Source of the DNA: Scilla litardierei
Taxonomy: Eukaryota; Streptophyta; Magnoliopsida; Asparagales; Asparagaceae
DNA length: 64,000 nucleotides
Direction: 5' to 3'
Assembly (NCBI GenBank): GCA_030789695.1
Contig: CM061142.1
Span: 606,555,659-606,619,658, forward strand
Below, in pieces: positions 44,881 through 55,158 of this stretch (its first letter is position 1; each line of letters starts with the position of its first letter). Made by a program: the position numbers and the translations under genes. Under the pieces are notes generated by a model, which saw nothing but the letters and a program-made list of their open reading frames with translations, had not been told where the DNA came from and ran no database searches.

Positions 44881-46236
44881 AAACGAAACGATTTTCTCGA
44901 AAAATATATAATATATCGCTAACTCCCCTCCCCTCCCCGAAGGTAGCAGAAGCCGGCTCCACTCCCTGCCCCGTAGACGGTGGTACCAAGACCGGCTCCC
45001 CACCCCGAAGGCTGCGGATGCCGGCCCGCTCCACTGCCTCACGACGGTAGTCCCATCCACCGCCTCCGGCGACGGCCCGCTTCCCCTGCCTCACGACGGT
45101 GGCCCCCCTCCACCGCCTCACGATGGCACCCGTAGTAATCATAGGGGCGACGGTAGCTAACCCTAGCCGCTGCCCCTCCCTTTAATTCATGTTTGAGCCT
45201 TCGGGCCCAAACTATTAAAATATATATATACATCATGTTTGCTAGCCTGAAGCCCACAACCCATGCTGCAGGCTCAAGTCCTCATCTATAAAAAAGAGCT
45301 GCGGCCCTGAAGCCCGCAGCCACACTACGGACCTCATGCCCGCAGGCTAGACTTCTTTGAAAAAAGGGGGGGAGAAGGGTAAGAAAATAAATAAATAAAA
45401 AGGGTTTTGGGGACCGTGAAAATTGAATAAAAATTTGTTTAAAAGAGGGATAAAATGGGAAATTTAAAGGGGAAATTTGGGGATTTATGGGGATTTATTG
45501 GGGGAACAAAAGGAAAACTTACTTCCTTTTACAATGAATAAATAATTCGGACATCATTCAAATTTATTTGAACTAGCCCCTAATGCACAACGAATTGCAT
45601 ATTTTCAATATATGATCCCCGCTTAGGATCATATTTATATGCATTACCTCACATTTTTATGGCTCATTTTCTGGGATAAAATTATGCTAAGTTGTGCGGC
45701 ATTAACTTAATAATTATAAAGACCCTGCGACCGCTCTGCCGTTAGTCACCTAAACTAACAGTGTATGACATCGTCCTGTGGTCTGAATAATTATTAAGTA
45801 TTTTAAATTATTATGTTTATCATATTCTGAAAGCATGTGATGTATTATGAATATGTTTAATAGCACAAATTTTTGCATGGATGGCTAATTGTGGTTTTGG
45901 ATCGGTTGTTTAGTCTCATATTTTACTTTTCCAGCATTTTTCTTTTCTTTTTGAGAGAAATTGTAACGAGGAAATTATGTAATGTCCAAGACCGATGACC
46001 ACATTCCATAGAGGTGGAGGCTACTCTTGAAGGTAAAGAATTTAAAAATGGGACCAAAGTGGGTTCCAAAGTTGTAATTTTTCGCTTTCATTTGTGTAAT
46101 ATGGACTTTGGACATTTTTATTTTATGTGGGACTGGCCGATCCGAACAATTAGCTTATTCACTTAAAAATTGCCTCCTCCGCATGAAAATGCCATGTGTA
46201 TTATTAATCATGCAAAATTTTGCTCTGCTAGATAAA
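44881..46236. other. Non-coding region, partly G+C-rich
   Basis: 44930-45130 has repeated caccgcctcacgacgg-like segments. 45190-45360 repeats a phrase with gaagcccgcag. The remainder is A+T-rich. No reading frame resembles a protein. The last part should contain the leader or LTR of the gag remnant that follows, but I cannot define it. Confidence 0.4.
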
Positions 46237-47189
46237 ATGGAAAAAATCGCAAGCATTGATTTCGAAGTGCTGGATGCATCTATGATAAATTATTTGAGCT
46301 GGCAGCTCGACGATAAATTTCACCTGCTAAATCCCTTATTTTTGCTGTGACAAAAAATAGAAAGGCGACTGACAATGAAAAGGTGCAAGCCATTATTTAT
46401 ATTCGTCGCAATGTGGATAAGAACCTAATGGCTGAATACCTTACGGTCGAAGATCAACTTAAGCTGTGGACTGCCCTTGAGGAAAGATATAAACATCAGA
46501 AAGATGTTATACTTCCAAGTGCACGATATGAGTGGGAAAACATTAGACTGCCGGACTTTAAGTCCATGACTGAGTACAAATCAGCTCTTTTTAGTATCAC
46601 CTCACGCCTAAAGTTGTGTGGTAAAAAAGTCTCAGAAGATCGCTTGTTGGAAAAGACGTACATGTCTTTCTACAAAAAGCATACGATACTGATGCAGCAA
46701 TACCGTGAACAAAAATTCACCAAGTATTCTGAGCTGCTGTCATGTTTACTCATGGCTGAACAAAACAGAGAGCTTCTCATCGCCACTCATAATATACGCC
46801 CTCGGCACTGTCCCCCTCCTAGAAGCTCACAATGCATCTTCTTCTAAAAAGAAGAAAGATAATAAAAGAAAAGGAATACCACAGAAAGGGGATCGAATAA
46901 AAAGGCCAGAGGTCAAGTCCAACAGCGAAGAAATGAAGGGAGGCGGAAGTTCAATAGGCACAGAAATGACAACAGAAATTATGTACCCCCACCTAAAAGG
47001 GAATGGGAAGACCAGTGACATAGCTTTGGCATGAAATGACACTGGTCTACAGTGTGCAGAACTCCGCGAAACCTACCAGATTTGTACAAAGAAAGCTTAA
47101 AGCAGAAAGCAGAAACAAATCTGGCGACCTCTAATGCTCTAGCCCATTTTACCGTTGATGACTTTGAAAAAGACGACTTGTTCGATTAA
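46237..47189 (+). pseudogene. Copia gag (UBN2_2 type) pseudogene
   Basis: The ATG at 46237 opens MEKIASIDFEVLD, the usual start of this gag family. A frameshift near 46325 is followed by the core gag domain (EDQLKLWTALEERYKHQK; FTKYSELLSCLLMAEQN) and another shift near 46830 leads to a Lys-rich linker. The zinc knuckle at about 47018-47060 has lost its second Cys and the Gly before His is a TGA stop. The natural end (DDFEKDDLFD) stops at 47187-47189. No pol follows. It could once have been a stand-alone gag-derived gene, but it is now broken. Confidence 0.82.
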
Positions 47190-47390
47190 CCATTTTATCT
47201 TTGTTTTGAATAATAATGTTATGAGAGATATCTGAATGAATGAATGAAGTATGAATAAATGTGAAAACGCTTTTCTGAAATGAAATGTGCTTATATGATT
47301 CATCTTTTAATAGATGAACTACTCTCGTAACTAATTAGTAGACAGTAACACATACGATCCGTCAATACAAATGCTATTTTCATAGCTTAC

Positions 47391-48327
47391 TGTTTACGGG
47401 TGTTTTCTCACCACAGATTCGTTGACCGATGACTAGCCGGTCAACGTGGTCAAGGGGTCGATGGGACCCCTTGGTCACGCCAAGCGCACGTGCTCTCAGC
47501 ATGGGTAGGTGATAGATTCGAGGTCGAGCGGACGCTTCAGGCAGAGCGTCTGTCCTCGGTCGACGTGGAGCTGAGGGGAAGCCTCGGCTCCGAGATGAAT
47601 GCTCGGCCTCGGTTGGTCGAGCATCTAGGGGTAGCCTCGGCGTCTTGAATGTCACTCGGTCTTGATCGACGACGGTGCTCGCTAGCGGCGAGCGGGTTCA
47701 TTCCGTGCTGAGGAGTAGCCTCGGCGTCTTGGTTTAGCTTCTTTCTAGACAGACGAGGAAGCTTGTCAGGGGGGCCGGACCTTAGTTCCGGCCAAGTCCC
47801 CTCCGATGCCTAAGTCAGAACGGATCTGTTAATACTCAGTGGGATCGGTACGGCTCAAGAGGAGGCCAGCACACGTATCCTCGAACCGAACTGTGGAAGG
47901 GAAGATAATGGGGGAAAAGCAAGGTCTTGTTAATGGAATGCCTCCCTTGTAGGTGTCCAGGATTCGATCTCCTTCTCGGTTGCCTCTGTAGTCCCTTTAT
48001 AGGGATTGGCCCACTATTGCCCCTAATCCACGTTCCCTGATTGCTCCCCACTCACGCCCTCGTGATCTGCCCCCATAGAGGTGCCCGCATGCGTTGTGGG
48101 GGAGTCGATTAATGGGCTCCATAATGGTCATTAAGGTGCCACACTTTTAGGGGAACGGTTATCTCCTAGAGACGTGAGCTAATTGTGCATACTCCGGGTT
48201 GCGGCTGGTCTGACTCCGAGCCCTTTCGTGGGCCTTGTTAGATGGGCCGAATCCTATTTGTGGGCTTCCTGCCCTTGGCTTGGGCTTGGGCTTCTTGCTC
48301 TTGGGCTTCTCCAAAATAGTCGTATCA
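47391..48327 (-). repeat. Tat gypsy 3' LTR (937 bp)
   Basis: Plus-strand ends are TGTTTACGGG and CGTATCA, giving TG..CA termini. It is followed by ATTGCCCCCAT, i.e. minus-strand ATGGGGGCAAT, a purine tract placed as for a 3' LTR. The pol remnant at 55159-57432 is in the same orientation. The matching 5' LTR is not in the window. Confidence 0.8.
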
Positions 48328-48561
48328 ATTGCCCCCATCGTCCGAGCCGTTCGGATTCTGCCGGTTCGGTTCAGGCGATGTGACTCTTGAGGATTTTGAC
48401 AGGCGTGTCAGTCAAGGCCAATACATAAATGGAGGCCATCATGAGGCGACCCGTTTGAACTTCTCTCGGTGCGGGATTCGAAACGCCGTTGGCCTCCAGA
48501 TGCTGTCGCGTGCCCCCGTGCGATCTTCTTTGTTATGCGAGGGAAGGTCTCGAGGGGACGA

Positions 48562-48569
48562 TATAAAAG
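48562..48569 (+). promoter_or_regulatory. TATA box of the antisense accessory gene
   Basis: TATAAAAG on the plus strand, about 95 bp before the ATG at 48664 and followed by a C/T-rich leader (48600-48640). It lies just inside the 3' LTR and points against the element. Confidence 0.6.
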
Positions 48570-48663
48570 GAGGCTCTTGTCCCTCGGATGAGGGTTTTGC
48601 TTTTTCCAATTCTCCTCTTCCTTTCCTTCTCCGTCGATCTAGGCCTTGCTCAAGCTTTGTCTC

Positions 48664-50130
48664 ATGTTGTCTTCTTCTGCCGCTGGTTCGGGGCTCCCGA
48701 AGGCTGCTGTGGATCCAGGTCTGCCTCGCAGCTCTATCACGGTGGTGCACCACTATGGGGGAGAGCTCTTAGAGGTGCCCCCCAAGGTGCTGGGGTTGCA
48801 GTCTGCGCCTCCTATATCGGGGATCTGCGCACCTGCTATCTTCTTCCCCCATGCTTCGCCCAGGCTCCCGAGATCGATGAGTGGATTTGCTTCCCTGGTC
48901 CTCAGGAGATCGGGGTGTACGAACAGATTTTTTGATTCGGGCTCTGGTTCCCTCTCCACCCCTTCATCGTCGAGCTTCTGCGAGCTTACCGGGTGGCCTT
49001 ATGCCAATTCTGCCCCAACGCCATTGGATGCATTGTCGGGTTCGTCGTTCTCTGTGCGCTGAAGGAGGTCGAGCCGTCTCTCCGAATCTTCGCCCAATTC
49101 TATCGCCAAAGCCACCATCAGTCGGGGGCCTGGCTCTATGTCAGTGCCCAGCCAAAGAAGAGCCTGGTGTTGGGTCTGCCGAGCTCATTGAAACATTGGA
49201 AGGGGGAATACGTCTTCGTCAGGTTCCCCTCAGAAGTGGATTTCCTGGCCCGCTGGGGGGAGGCACAAGCACGCTGGTCCTTGAGCTTGGGAATCCGACT
49301 GACACCGAGCTCGAGGTGGTTGACACCTTGTTGGCGGTCCCTATCAGGGATCGGAGGATCGACGTCCTCTTCTCCGACCTTAATCTACGAAATACCGTGT
49401 GGCCCGTCGGTGAGTTTTACTGAAGTCTGAAACTCGGGTGAGTTGATATCTGAGGTCCATCCGGCCGGCTCTAATCCCTCCCTCCGCCTTCTTATGCAGG
49501 TGGGTTTGCCCAGCGGTCTTCTCAGGCCTCTCTCCCAGCCAAGGTCCCAGACTCCAACCCGCGGAGAAGGGATCATATATTGGAAGTCCAGAAGGAACAG
49601 CGGGTCGGGCTATCCGGTGTTGGTTCCAAAAGAGCGAGGGGTCAAGCTCCGCTCCCTGCATTGGTGGATACCCCAAAAAAGGCTCGCGTCCAGGCGACGA
49701 AGGTCGGTGCTCCTCAGCTCGAGGGTCGGGCCCAGTCCTCCTCAACTGGGGCTTCTTGGCCCTGGGTCGGGCCCTTGCCTCCGCCGCCGGGCTCACTCCC
49801 TGAGATTTATGAGTGGTCACTGAGCGCGTTCCGCTCAGTTCAGGCTGATCTTCCTCCGTCTGGCGAGGGTTTGCTCTCCCCCCGCTTCCCCATGAGGCTG
49901 AAGGAGTCGGTCTTCTCCGATTGTGGGGTGGCGGCTCGGTTGGCTGAGAACTGCTGCCTCCCTCCAGATCGATCCGTACGGACGGTGTAAGAGGTGATTG
50001 CCTGGCTGCCTTTGTGGTTCAGGCTGGTCAGCAGGTGAGGACTTTTGCTCCCCTTTTTCCTAGCTACGGTCTTTGTCTTATTCTCGTCTCTTGGTGTAGT
50101 TATCCTCGGGCAGGCTCTCGATAAGGCATT
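48664..50130 (+). pseudogene. Antisense accessory gene of the Tat element (Transposase_28 family), 5' part
   Basis: Plus-strand frames encode the domain called 'putative gypsy type transposon': PEIDEWICFPGPQEIGVYE near 48865, FPLHPFIVELLRAYRVAL near 48950, VLGLPSSLKHWKGEYVFV near 49170, then VVDTLLAVPIRDRRIDVL near 49320. The frame changes near 48935 and 49245 and a TAA occurs near 49988. A GT..AG intron at 49410-49499 keeps the frame open on both sides, and a second possible intron is 50035-50099. Related antisense frames between pol and the 3' LTR are known in Tat/Retand-type elements; their role is unknown and the 'transposase' label is historical. An Athila-like element cuts the gene near 50130 and it resumes at about 53625. 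Confidence 0.77.
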
Positions 50131-50226
50131 CTCACACACACCCCCCAACTAAAGATGGACATTGTCCTCAATGTCGAAAGGGGTACGAGTTTATTCAAGC
50201 AAGCATCCTAGAAAGCAAATAAAATT

Positions 50227-50712
50227 CTACGCTACTGGAAAGAACACACCGTGTTCAAATGGCGGATCCTGAATCTTTAATGGTGGAGGAAGTTGTTCAA
50301 TTTGTTCCTTGCGCTCCTCAGCGAGTAATCTTCCTCCTTTAGCTAAATTGGACTCCAGCAACATAACTCCAAGCATCTCTATAAGCTGTTTACCAATGTC
50401 CTGCAAGAGATGAGTCACGTCAATCCAATTTATTTTAAACTTCTTTGCCATAAACACATTCCAAATATAGTCATCAAAATAGGTGAAGTAAAATGGAGCA
50501 TGGTGATGACAACTCCCTGAAAAAAGTGCACTACGCTCGGTATGATGCTCAGTCAATGTGGAGAGGGGTAAATGATTTTGGGGGAAAACTGGGGAAGGGA
50601 ATGATTCGGGCTCCATAGCGATATTCTTTAAACCAATGTCCCTAGTCGCCTCCTCCTCCTGTTCATCCAAAATTTCTCGCTCATCCTCTACTTTGCACAC
50701 ACTTCCTGCCAT
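50227..50712 (-). CDS. Conserved 3' internal frame of the LARD-type element
   Basis: A 161-codon frame with a DIGKQLIEMLGVMLLES segment and a PPFEHGVFFPVA ending. Similar frames occur near the 3' end of non-autonomous Athila-like elements. It has no domain that I recognise and is probably a remnant of a longer polyprotein. It is followed by the purine tract. Confidence 0.45.
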   Translation of the reverse strand: MAGSVCKVEDEREILDEQEEEATRDIGLKNIAMEPESFPSPVFPQNHLPLSTLTEHHTERSALFSGSCHHHAPFYFTYFDDYIWNVFMAKKFKINWIDVTHLLQDIGKQLIEMLGVMLLESNLAKGGRLLAEERKEQIEQLPPPLKIQDPPFEHGVFFPVA

Positions 50713-50922
50713 GTCTATGCTTTCATTCGTGACTTCATCGTGACATGGCTCGCTCGATATACCTGCAATAGAAGATGAAGTCCAATTAGATTTTGGAAAT
50801 TGAATTTCAAACGATTTATATTCTTCTAAGGAAGTGGAAATCAGCGTAATATTTTCAATTGATTGCTGAATTTTCCGACTCCGAGCAAGGAAGTTTTCTT
50901 GGAATTGATGGGATGTGGCCTC

Positions 50923-51459
50923 CTATGTCTGAATGAGCAGTTGAACTTCCTTTTTCAAGTGGTGCAAAGGTACGTCTACGCTTTGCTCCTCTGGATCAAG
51001 GCTTGAAGGCTCCGTTGAATCGCACTCTGAAGTCTCTTTCATGATTTCTTCGTCCTCTTGCAAAGACTCCATATAATTCCACGCCTCTGTCGGCGTCATG
51101 ACTCCCAAGAATTCCTGCAGCTGTAATCGTAGTCCACCTAGGAAGGACTCCATAAGCTCTTTCTTCGTATACCCATGCTGCGGATAGCTCGATATTATGT
51201 CTGTGAACCTCCTCCAGGCCTGAAAGAAAGTTTCACAATCAGTCTGATTAAAACTAACAATCTTGAGCTTCTCCATCCTATGTTTGTGTGCCTTAGCATA
51301 TTCTGCATCATACAAATTGTTCGTGCAATAGAATTTCATGTATTCCAAATATTCCATTTTTAAAAAGAAAACAGAAAAATAAAATAAAAAAAATCCTAGA
51401 CTATAAGATGGAAGGATCTCACCGAATGTTCCTCCAAACGAACTGAAATTGTAGATCGC
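50923..51459 (-). CDS. Gag-like protein of the LARD-type element
   Basis: The open frame begins inside the primer site (51507), so the real start is one of the later Met codons, such as MEYLEYMKFYC near 51358. The core has CETFFQAWRRFTDIISSYPQHG and LMESFLGGLRLQLQEFLG, the counterpart of the Athila/gypsy gag core, followed by an acidic tail rich in E, S and D. No zinc knuckle is present. A stop at 50923 separates it from the downstream frame. Confidence 0.6.
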   Translation of the reverse strand, partial: AIYNFSSFGGTFGEILPSYSLGFFLFYFSVFFLKMEYLEYMKFYCTNNLYDAEYAKAHKHRMEKLKIVSFNQTDCETFFQAWRRFTDIISSYPQHGYTKKELMESFLGGLRLQLQEFLGVMTPTEAWNYMESLQEDEEIMKETSECDSTEPSSLDPEEQSVDVPLHHLKKEVQLLIQT

Positions 51460-51470
51460 AAGTATTGTTG

Positions 51471-51488
51471 TCCCCGGCAACGGCGCCA
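51471..51488 (-). other. Primer binding site of Athila/Tat type
   Basis: Minus-strand TGGCGCCGTTGCCGGGGA, the standard Athila-type site (Asp tRNA), six bases from the LTR end at 51495. Confidence 0.9.
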
Positions 51489-51494
51489 AAAACT

Positions 51495-53619
51495 TGCCTC
51501 GTCTCAAATAATGTGAGAACTACTCCCAAGTGCAGGAGATCGTGCAAGTAATATCCTGGTGAGTCCAGGTATCGAATCCGCGGGACAACTGACCTGCAAA
51601 ACTACGAACGTCAATCTGAAAAGAGTAATAATACGATGTTAACCAACCACCTATCGAACACAAAGATATAGGATCAAGAGTATGGAATAAGAAATGAAAA
51701 TCCTACGATATTTACGGTGACTTGGGTAGGGGTACAAGTATGGGGAGTATGTGTTGGGTTTGATTTCGTTAGGGTGTGTGCAATCAATGAATATCAATCC
51801 CTTTTCTATAACTCAACGTCTCGTCCGGTCAAGGCACGAGAACGTCGGAAAGTATGGCGATCAAGCGTATGAAAACGTGCCAAAGAATTAATCAAGTGCA
51901 AATAGGGCGAAAAGATATAAGCATCAATAATTACGACACCCTAACTACGTCAACACCAACACATATGAAGTAGATGTGCTACGGTTGTGATTTCATTAGG
52001 AGATAATAATCGCTGAAATATCACGTCTTTTATATAGCTCAACGCTTCGTCCGGTCAGGGCACGAAGACGTCGGAAGATGAAACGATGAAAACTAGTCAA
52101 AGTGGCCGTATACGCATCACTAGCAACATTGATTTCATTAAACGATAAATGCAACAATAAGTTCAGATTAGTGAACATGAATTGGCTAGCCTTGTCAGGG
52201 CCTAGCCATACGGGATGTAAATAATATCGACAATAAGCAAATACCCAACAAATACGTTGTAGAAATCAATGTTACGAGTGATTTTGACATGAAAATAGGG
52301 CTAAAGATATGAAATTCATCAAATAAATACTCCTAATTACATCACAACCATAGCACAAGGAGATTAGCCACGCATGGTGCAAAGAAAATCAGATTTCATA
52401 GCCAAATACATCGTTATAATAGCCAAAATACGATAAAATACACCAAATACGGGGTATAAGTTCAAGAATTTATCACCAAATCTCCACTTTAAAGCCCAAA
52501 ACTCCTTTAGAATAGGAAGAATAGCCTCTGGAATTTTTCAGAATTTTTCCCTGGAGAAATACGCACAGTAACCGCTCCAAAAGTCCTAAAATACGCCAGA
52601 ATTCCCCCAAAACCCCTAGAATACGCTTAAATAATAAGCATTGCGGGTTTTAGGGTCTTATTGGGTTCGAAACCCGCTATCCGACACCCGCATCAGCTGC
52701 TGGCCGTTCGATCTGGGCGCGATTCAACATGCGCTTGCCACGTGTCACGGGTTTTAAGTTGCGCCCGCATCCGCTTTCGACCCTTCGAATCCGATTCAGA
52801 GTAAATCTCGTCCGTAGGATCGAGATCGGACGGCTCCAATTAGCCCGCTTCAATCGCTGATCCCCGCTTGGAGCTGCACCGTTGGATCATGATCGCACGC
52901 CCAAGCGCTGACCACGTCGCCGCTTCGAAACGAATTCGATTTCGAATGCGGGTTGATTTAGGGCCATTCGATGTGGCGGGGACGCGTTAGATTGCTGCCG
53001 CGTGTCCCAGGATCCCGCGCCCTCAGCTCTTCGTTCGTTTCGCTCCTGGCCGTTAGATCATGATCGGGCGGCTGTGATCTCGCCCGCTCTTTGCCCAGCT
53101 CGGGTTCTTTCGGACCGTTGATTTAAGATCGGACGATTGCTAAAGCGCCACGTCGCCCCGTATTCGTATTCGAACCAAATCAATGTGCGCCGTTCGATCA
53201 AGATCTAGCGGTTGTCGTATTTCCGCGTCGACCGATCTTTTGGGCCGTTGGATCGAGAGGGAAGCGACTGATGGACGCCACGTGGCATCTCCTGATTGGT
53301 TGGTGGCCGTATTTCGCGTATTTTGAGCGTATTTCTTCATTAAATTGGTATTCTGCATTCAAAAATACACAGTAATTAGCACAGATCTCAAAAAAATACA
53401 AATAAATAGTCGTTGGAATCGTGAGATCGAGAAGATGCTAGGAAAAATATAAAAGTTGCAGAAATACTCCATTAATTACTGTTTTGTGCTCAAATAAGGT
53501 GTTTTCTCTAATAAATGATGATGTACAAAATACGAATATATTAGAGAACAATTAAGCATCATATGGGCACACAATAGGACTAATTAGGGGGTTAAATATG
53601 CAATATTCACTCCGAATCA
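51495..53619 (-). repeat. 5' LTR of the Athila-like element (about 2.1 kb)
   Basis: In minus orientation it starts near TGATTCGGAGTGAATATTGC and ends beside the primer site. The start differs slightly from the usual TGATGAGTG. It contains seven or so variants of ccgttggatcatgatcggacgg between 52705 and 53290, a minus-strand TATA box TATATAAAAG at 52027-52036, and two diverged direct repeats (about 51740-51900 and 51985-52130) sharing ctcaacg..tcgtccggtca..gcacga. Confidence 0.75.
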
Positions 53620-53624
53620 GGCGT

Positions 53625-54262
53625 CGATTCGCGGCTCTCTCGCAGGCCGGGGCCGACTCGACACGGAAACCCGAGGCCGAGGGGGCGATGGGGAGGCGAT
53701 CCAATTAGCCGAGGCACGCATTAAGTCCTTGGAGGCTCCAGTGTCTGAGCTCTCTGTGGCCTAGGAGAAGTCAGAGCTGGAGAAGGCCCTGGCTTTGGTC
53801 GAGAAGGCAAAGGCCAGGGATCGGATTGTCGAGCTTATAGAAGCTACTGAAACAGCAATTGAAGCAGGGGCGGACCCCAATCCCGTTGTCGTTGCCGATG
53901 CCATGGGGCTCACAGGCCTCCTGAAGGCGGCTGAGGAGAGAGAGCGAGTTCTACTGGCCAAGCTCAATACAAGCTCCCGTGATGCCGAGAAGGAGCGGGC
54001 GGAGCAACAGCGCCAGGTCACCGTTCTCGAGGATCGAATCCGAGAGCTGGAAGCGGTGGATCCTGATCGGATCGCCTGGGATGCCGTGGACGAGTATGCC
54101 ACATCTTTTGTGGCCGGGACGATGTTCAAGGCGTTCGAACGGGGATTCGTCCGCTGCCGGTTGGATTCTGAAGACGAGGAAGAGGTGCGGGACGGGCCCC
54201 CTGAGCAGCCGGGTGGTGTTCCCGATGGGGCTCCAGGTGCTGGTGAGGGAGCAGGGTCTTAG
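53625..54262 (+). pseudogene. Antisense accessory gene of the Tat element, 3' part
   Basis: The frame re-enters with an Ala/Glu/Arg-rich stretch, has a TAG at about 53762, then is open from 53795 to its stop at 54262. It is a strong coiled coil (ELIEATETAIEAG, LLKAAEERERVLLAKLNTSS, QRQVTVLEDRIRELEAVD) ending in a Gly/Pro/Glu-rich tail. In this family a C-terminal coiled coil follows the N-terminal domain, and here they are separated only by the inserted element. A short 3' untranslated region precedes the minisatellite at 54470. Confidence 0.72.
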
Positions 54263-54469
54263 CCCTTTGGCCTTGTCGTTTTTGCAAAGTCCGCGTCCAG
54301 CTTTTTGTGTAACACGCCCCCCGACCCCTTTTGTTTGAAAATGAAATTCCGTCTTGTGCTTGTAATTTCTTCTCCTCCTCCTCGGGGAGTGTCTCGTTTT
54401 GGGTCCTGCTGGCGATTGGATGGCCACCCGCTGAAGGATTCGCCTCTAGTCTCACGATGGGTTAGGTCG

Positions 54470-55020
54470 GTCGGCCAGCTGGGGGGAGCTATCCCTCAGG
54501 CTTATGGCTGATCGATATGCCGACATGCTGGGGGAGTTGCCCCAGCCTTACAGTCGATTGGGTCAGTCAGCCTGCTAGGGGTGCGACCCATAGTCTTATA
54601 ACTGATCGTTGGGATCACCTGCTGGGGGGGAGTTGCCCTAGCCTTACGGTCGGCCCCTTGACCGACCTGCTGGGGGAGTTGCCCCCAGCCTTACGATCGG
54701 CCCTATGACCGACCCACTGGGGGAGTTGCCCCCAGCCTTACGGTCGGCCCTATGACCGACCCGCTGGGAGAGTTGTCCCCAGACTTACGGTTGGCCAGTT
54801 AACTGACCCGCTGGGAGAGTTGCCCCCAGCCTTACGGTCGGTCGGTGTTGTTCGGCCTGCTGGGTGAGCTACGCCCAGTCTCATCTGGACGACGGACATA
54901 CCTACTGGGGGAGTTATCCCCAGCCTTATGATCAATCCTTCTAACCGGATGGCCGAGGGGAGTTACCCCCAACCTACCAGTTGGTTGTGCGTCCAATCCG
55001 CTTGTGGGTTTATTCCCTAG
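54470..55020. repeat. Tat 3'-UTR minisatellite, 47-60-bp units with hairpins
   Basis: About ten imperfect units, each with ctgggggagttgcccccag (a 7-bp inverted repeat) followed by ccttacggtcggccctatgac. Exact 47-bp spacing occurs in the best-preserved middle copies. It lies between the pol end and the antisense gene. Confidence 0.9.
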
Positions 55021-55158
55021 TTCGATACATTCAGCCGATGAGGTTTCCCTTATCCCGAGTGAGTCTTATCAAAGGAGTAAAGCTGAGAATGACTTGTTCC
55101 TTTTTTCCAATGCATTCATTCGGATAGAGGGAAAGTGGAGATACATTTGCTGATGGCC

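Larger units (their letters stand above)
50131..53619 (-). mobile_element. Non-autonomous Athila-like element inserted in the antisense gene
   Basis: In minus orientation: 5' LTR 51495-53619, primer site 51471-51488, gag-like frame 51507-50923, a second frame 50712-50227, then a purine-rich tract (ttggggggtgtgtgtg) at about 50145. RT, integrase and the 3' LTR are missing. The accessory-gene reading resumes on both sides, so this is an insertion followed by loss of its 3' LTR. Confidence 0.8.

Noticed and set aside
44711..45142. 143-codon minus-strand frame
   Set aside because: It crosses the junction between a Tat LTR fragment and a G+C-rich repeat, so it cannot be an original gene.
46108..46350. 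Separate 80-codon gene ahead of the Copia gag
   Set aside because: Its second half is the start of the gag itself in the frame before the shift near 46325; the first half is random upstream sequence.
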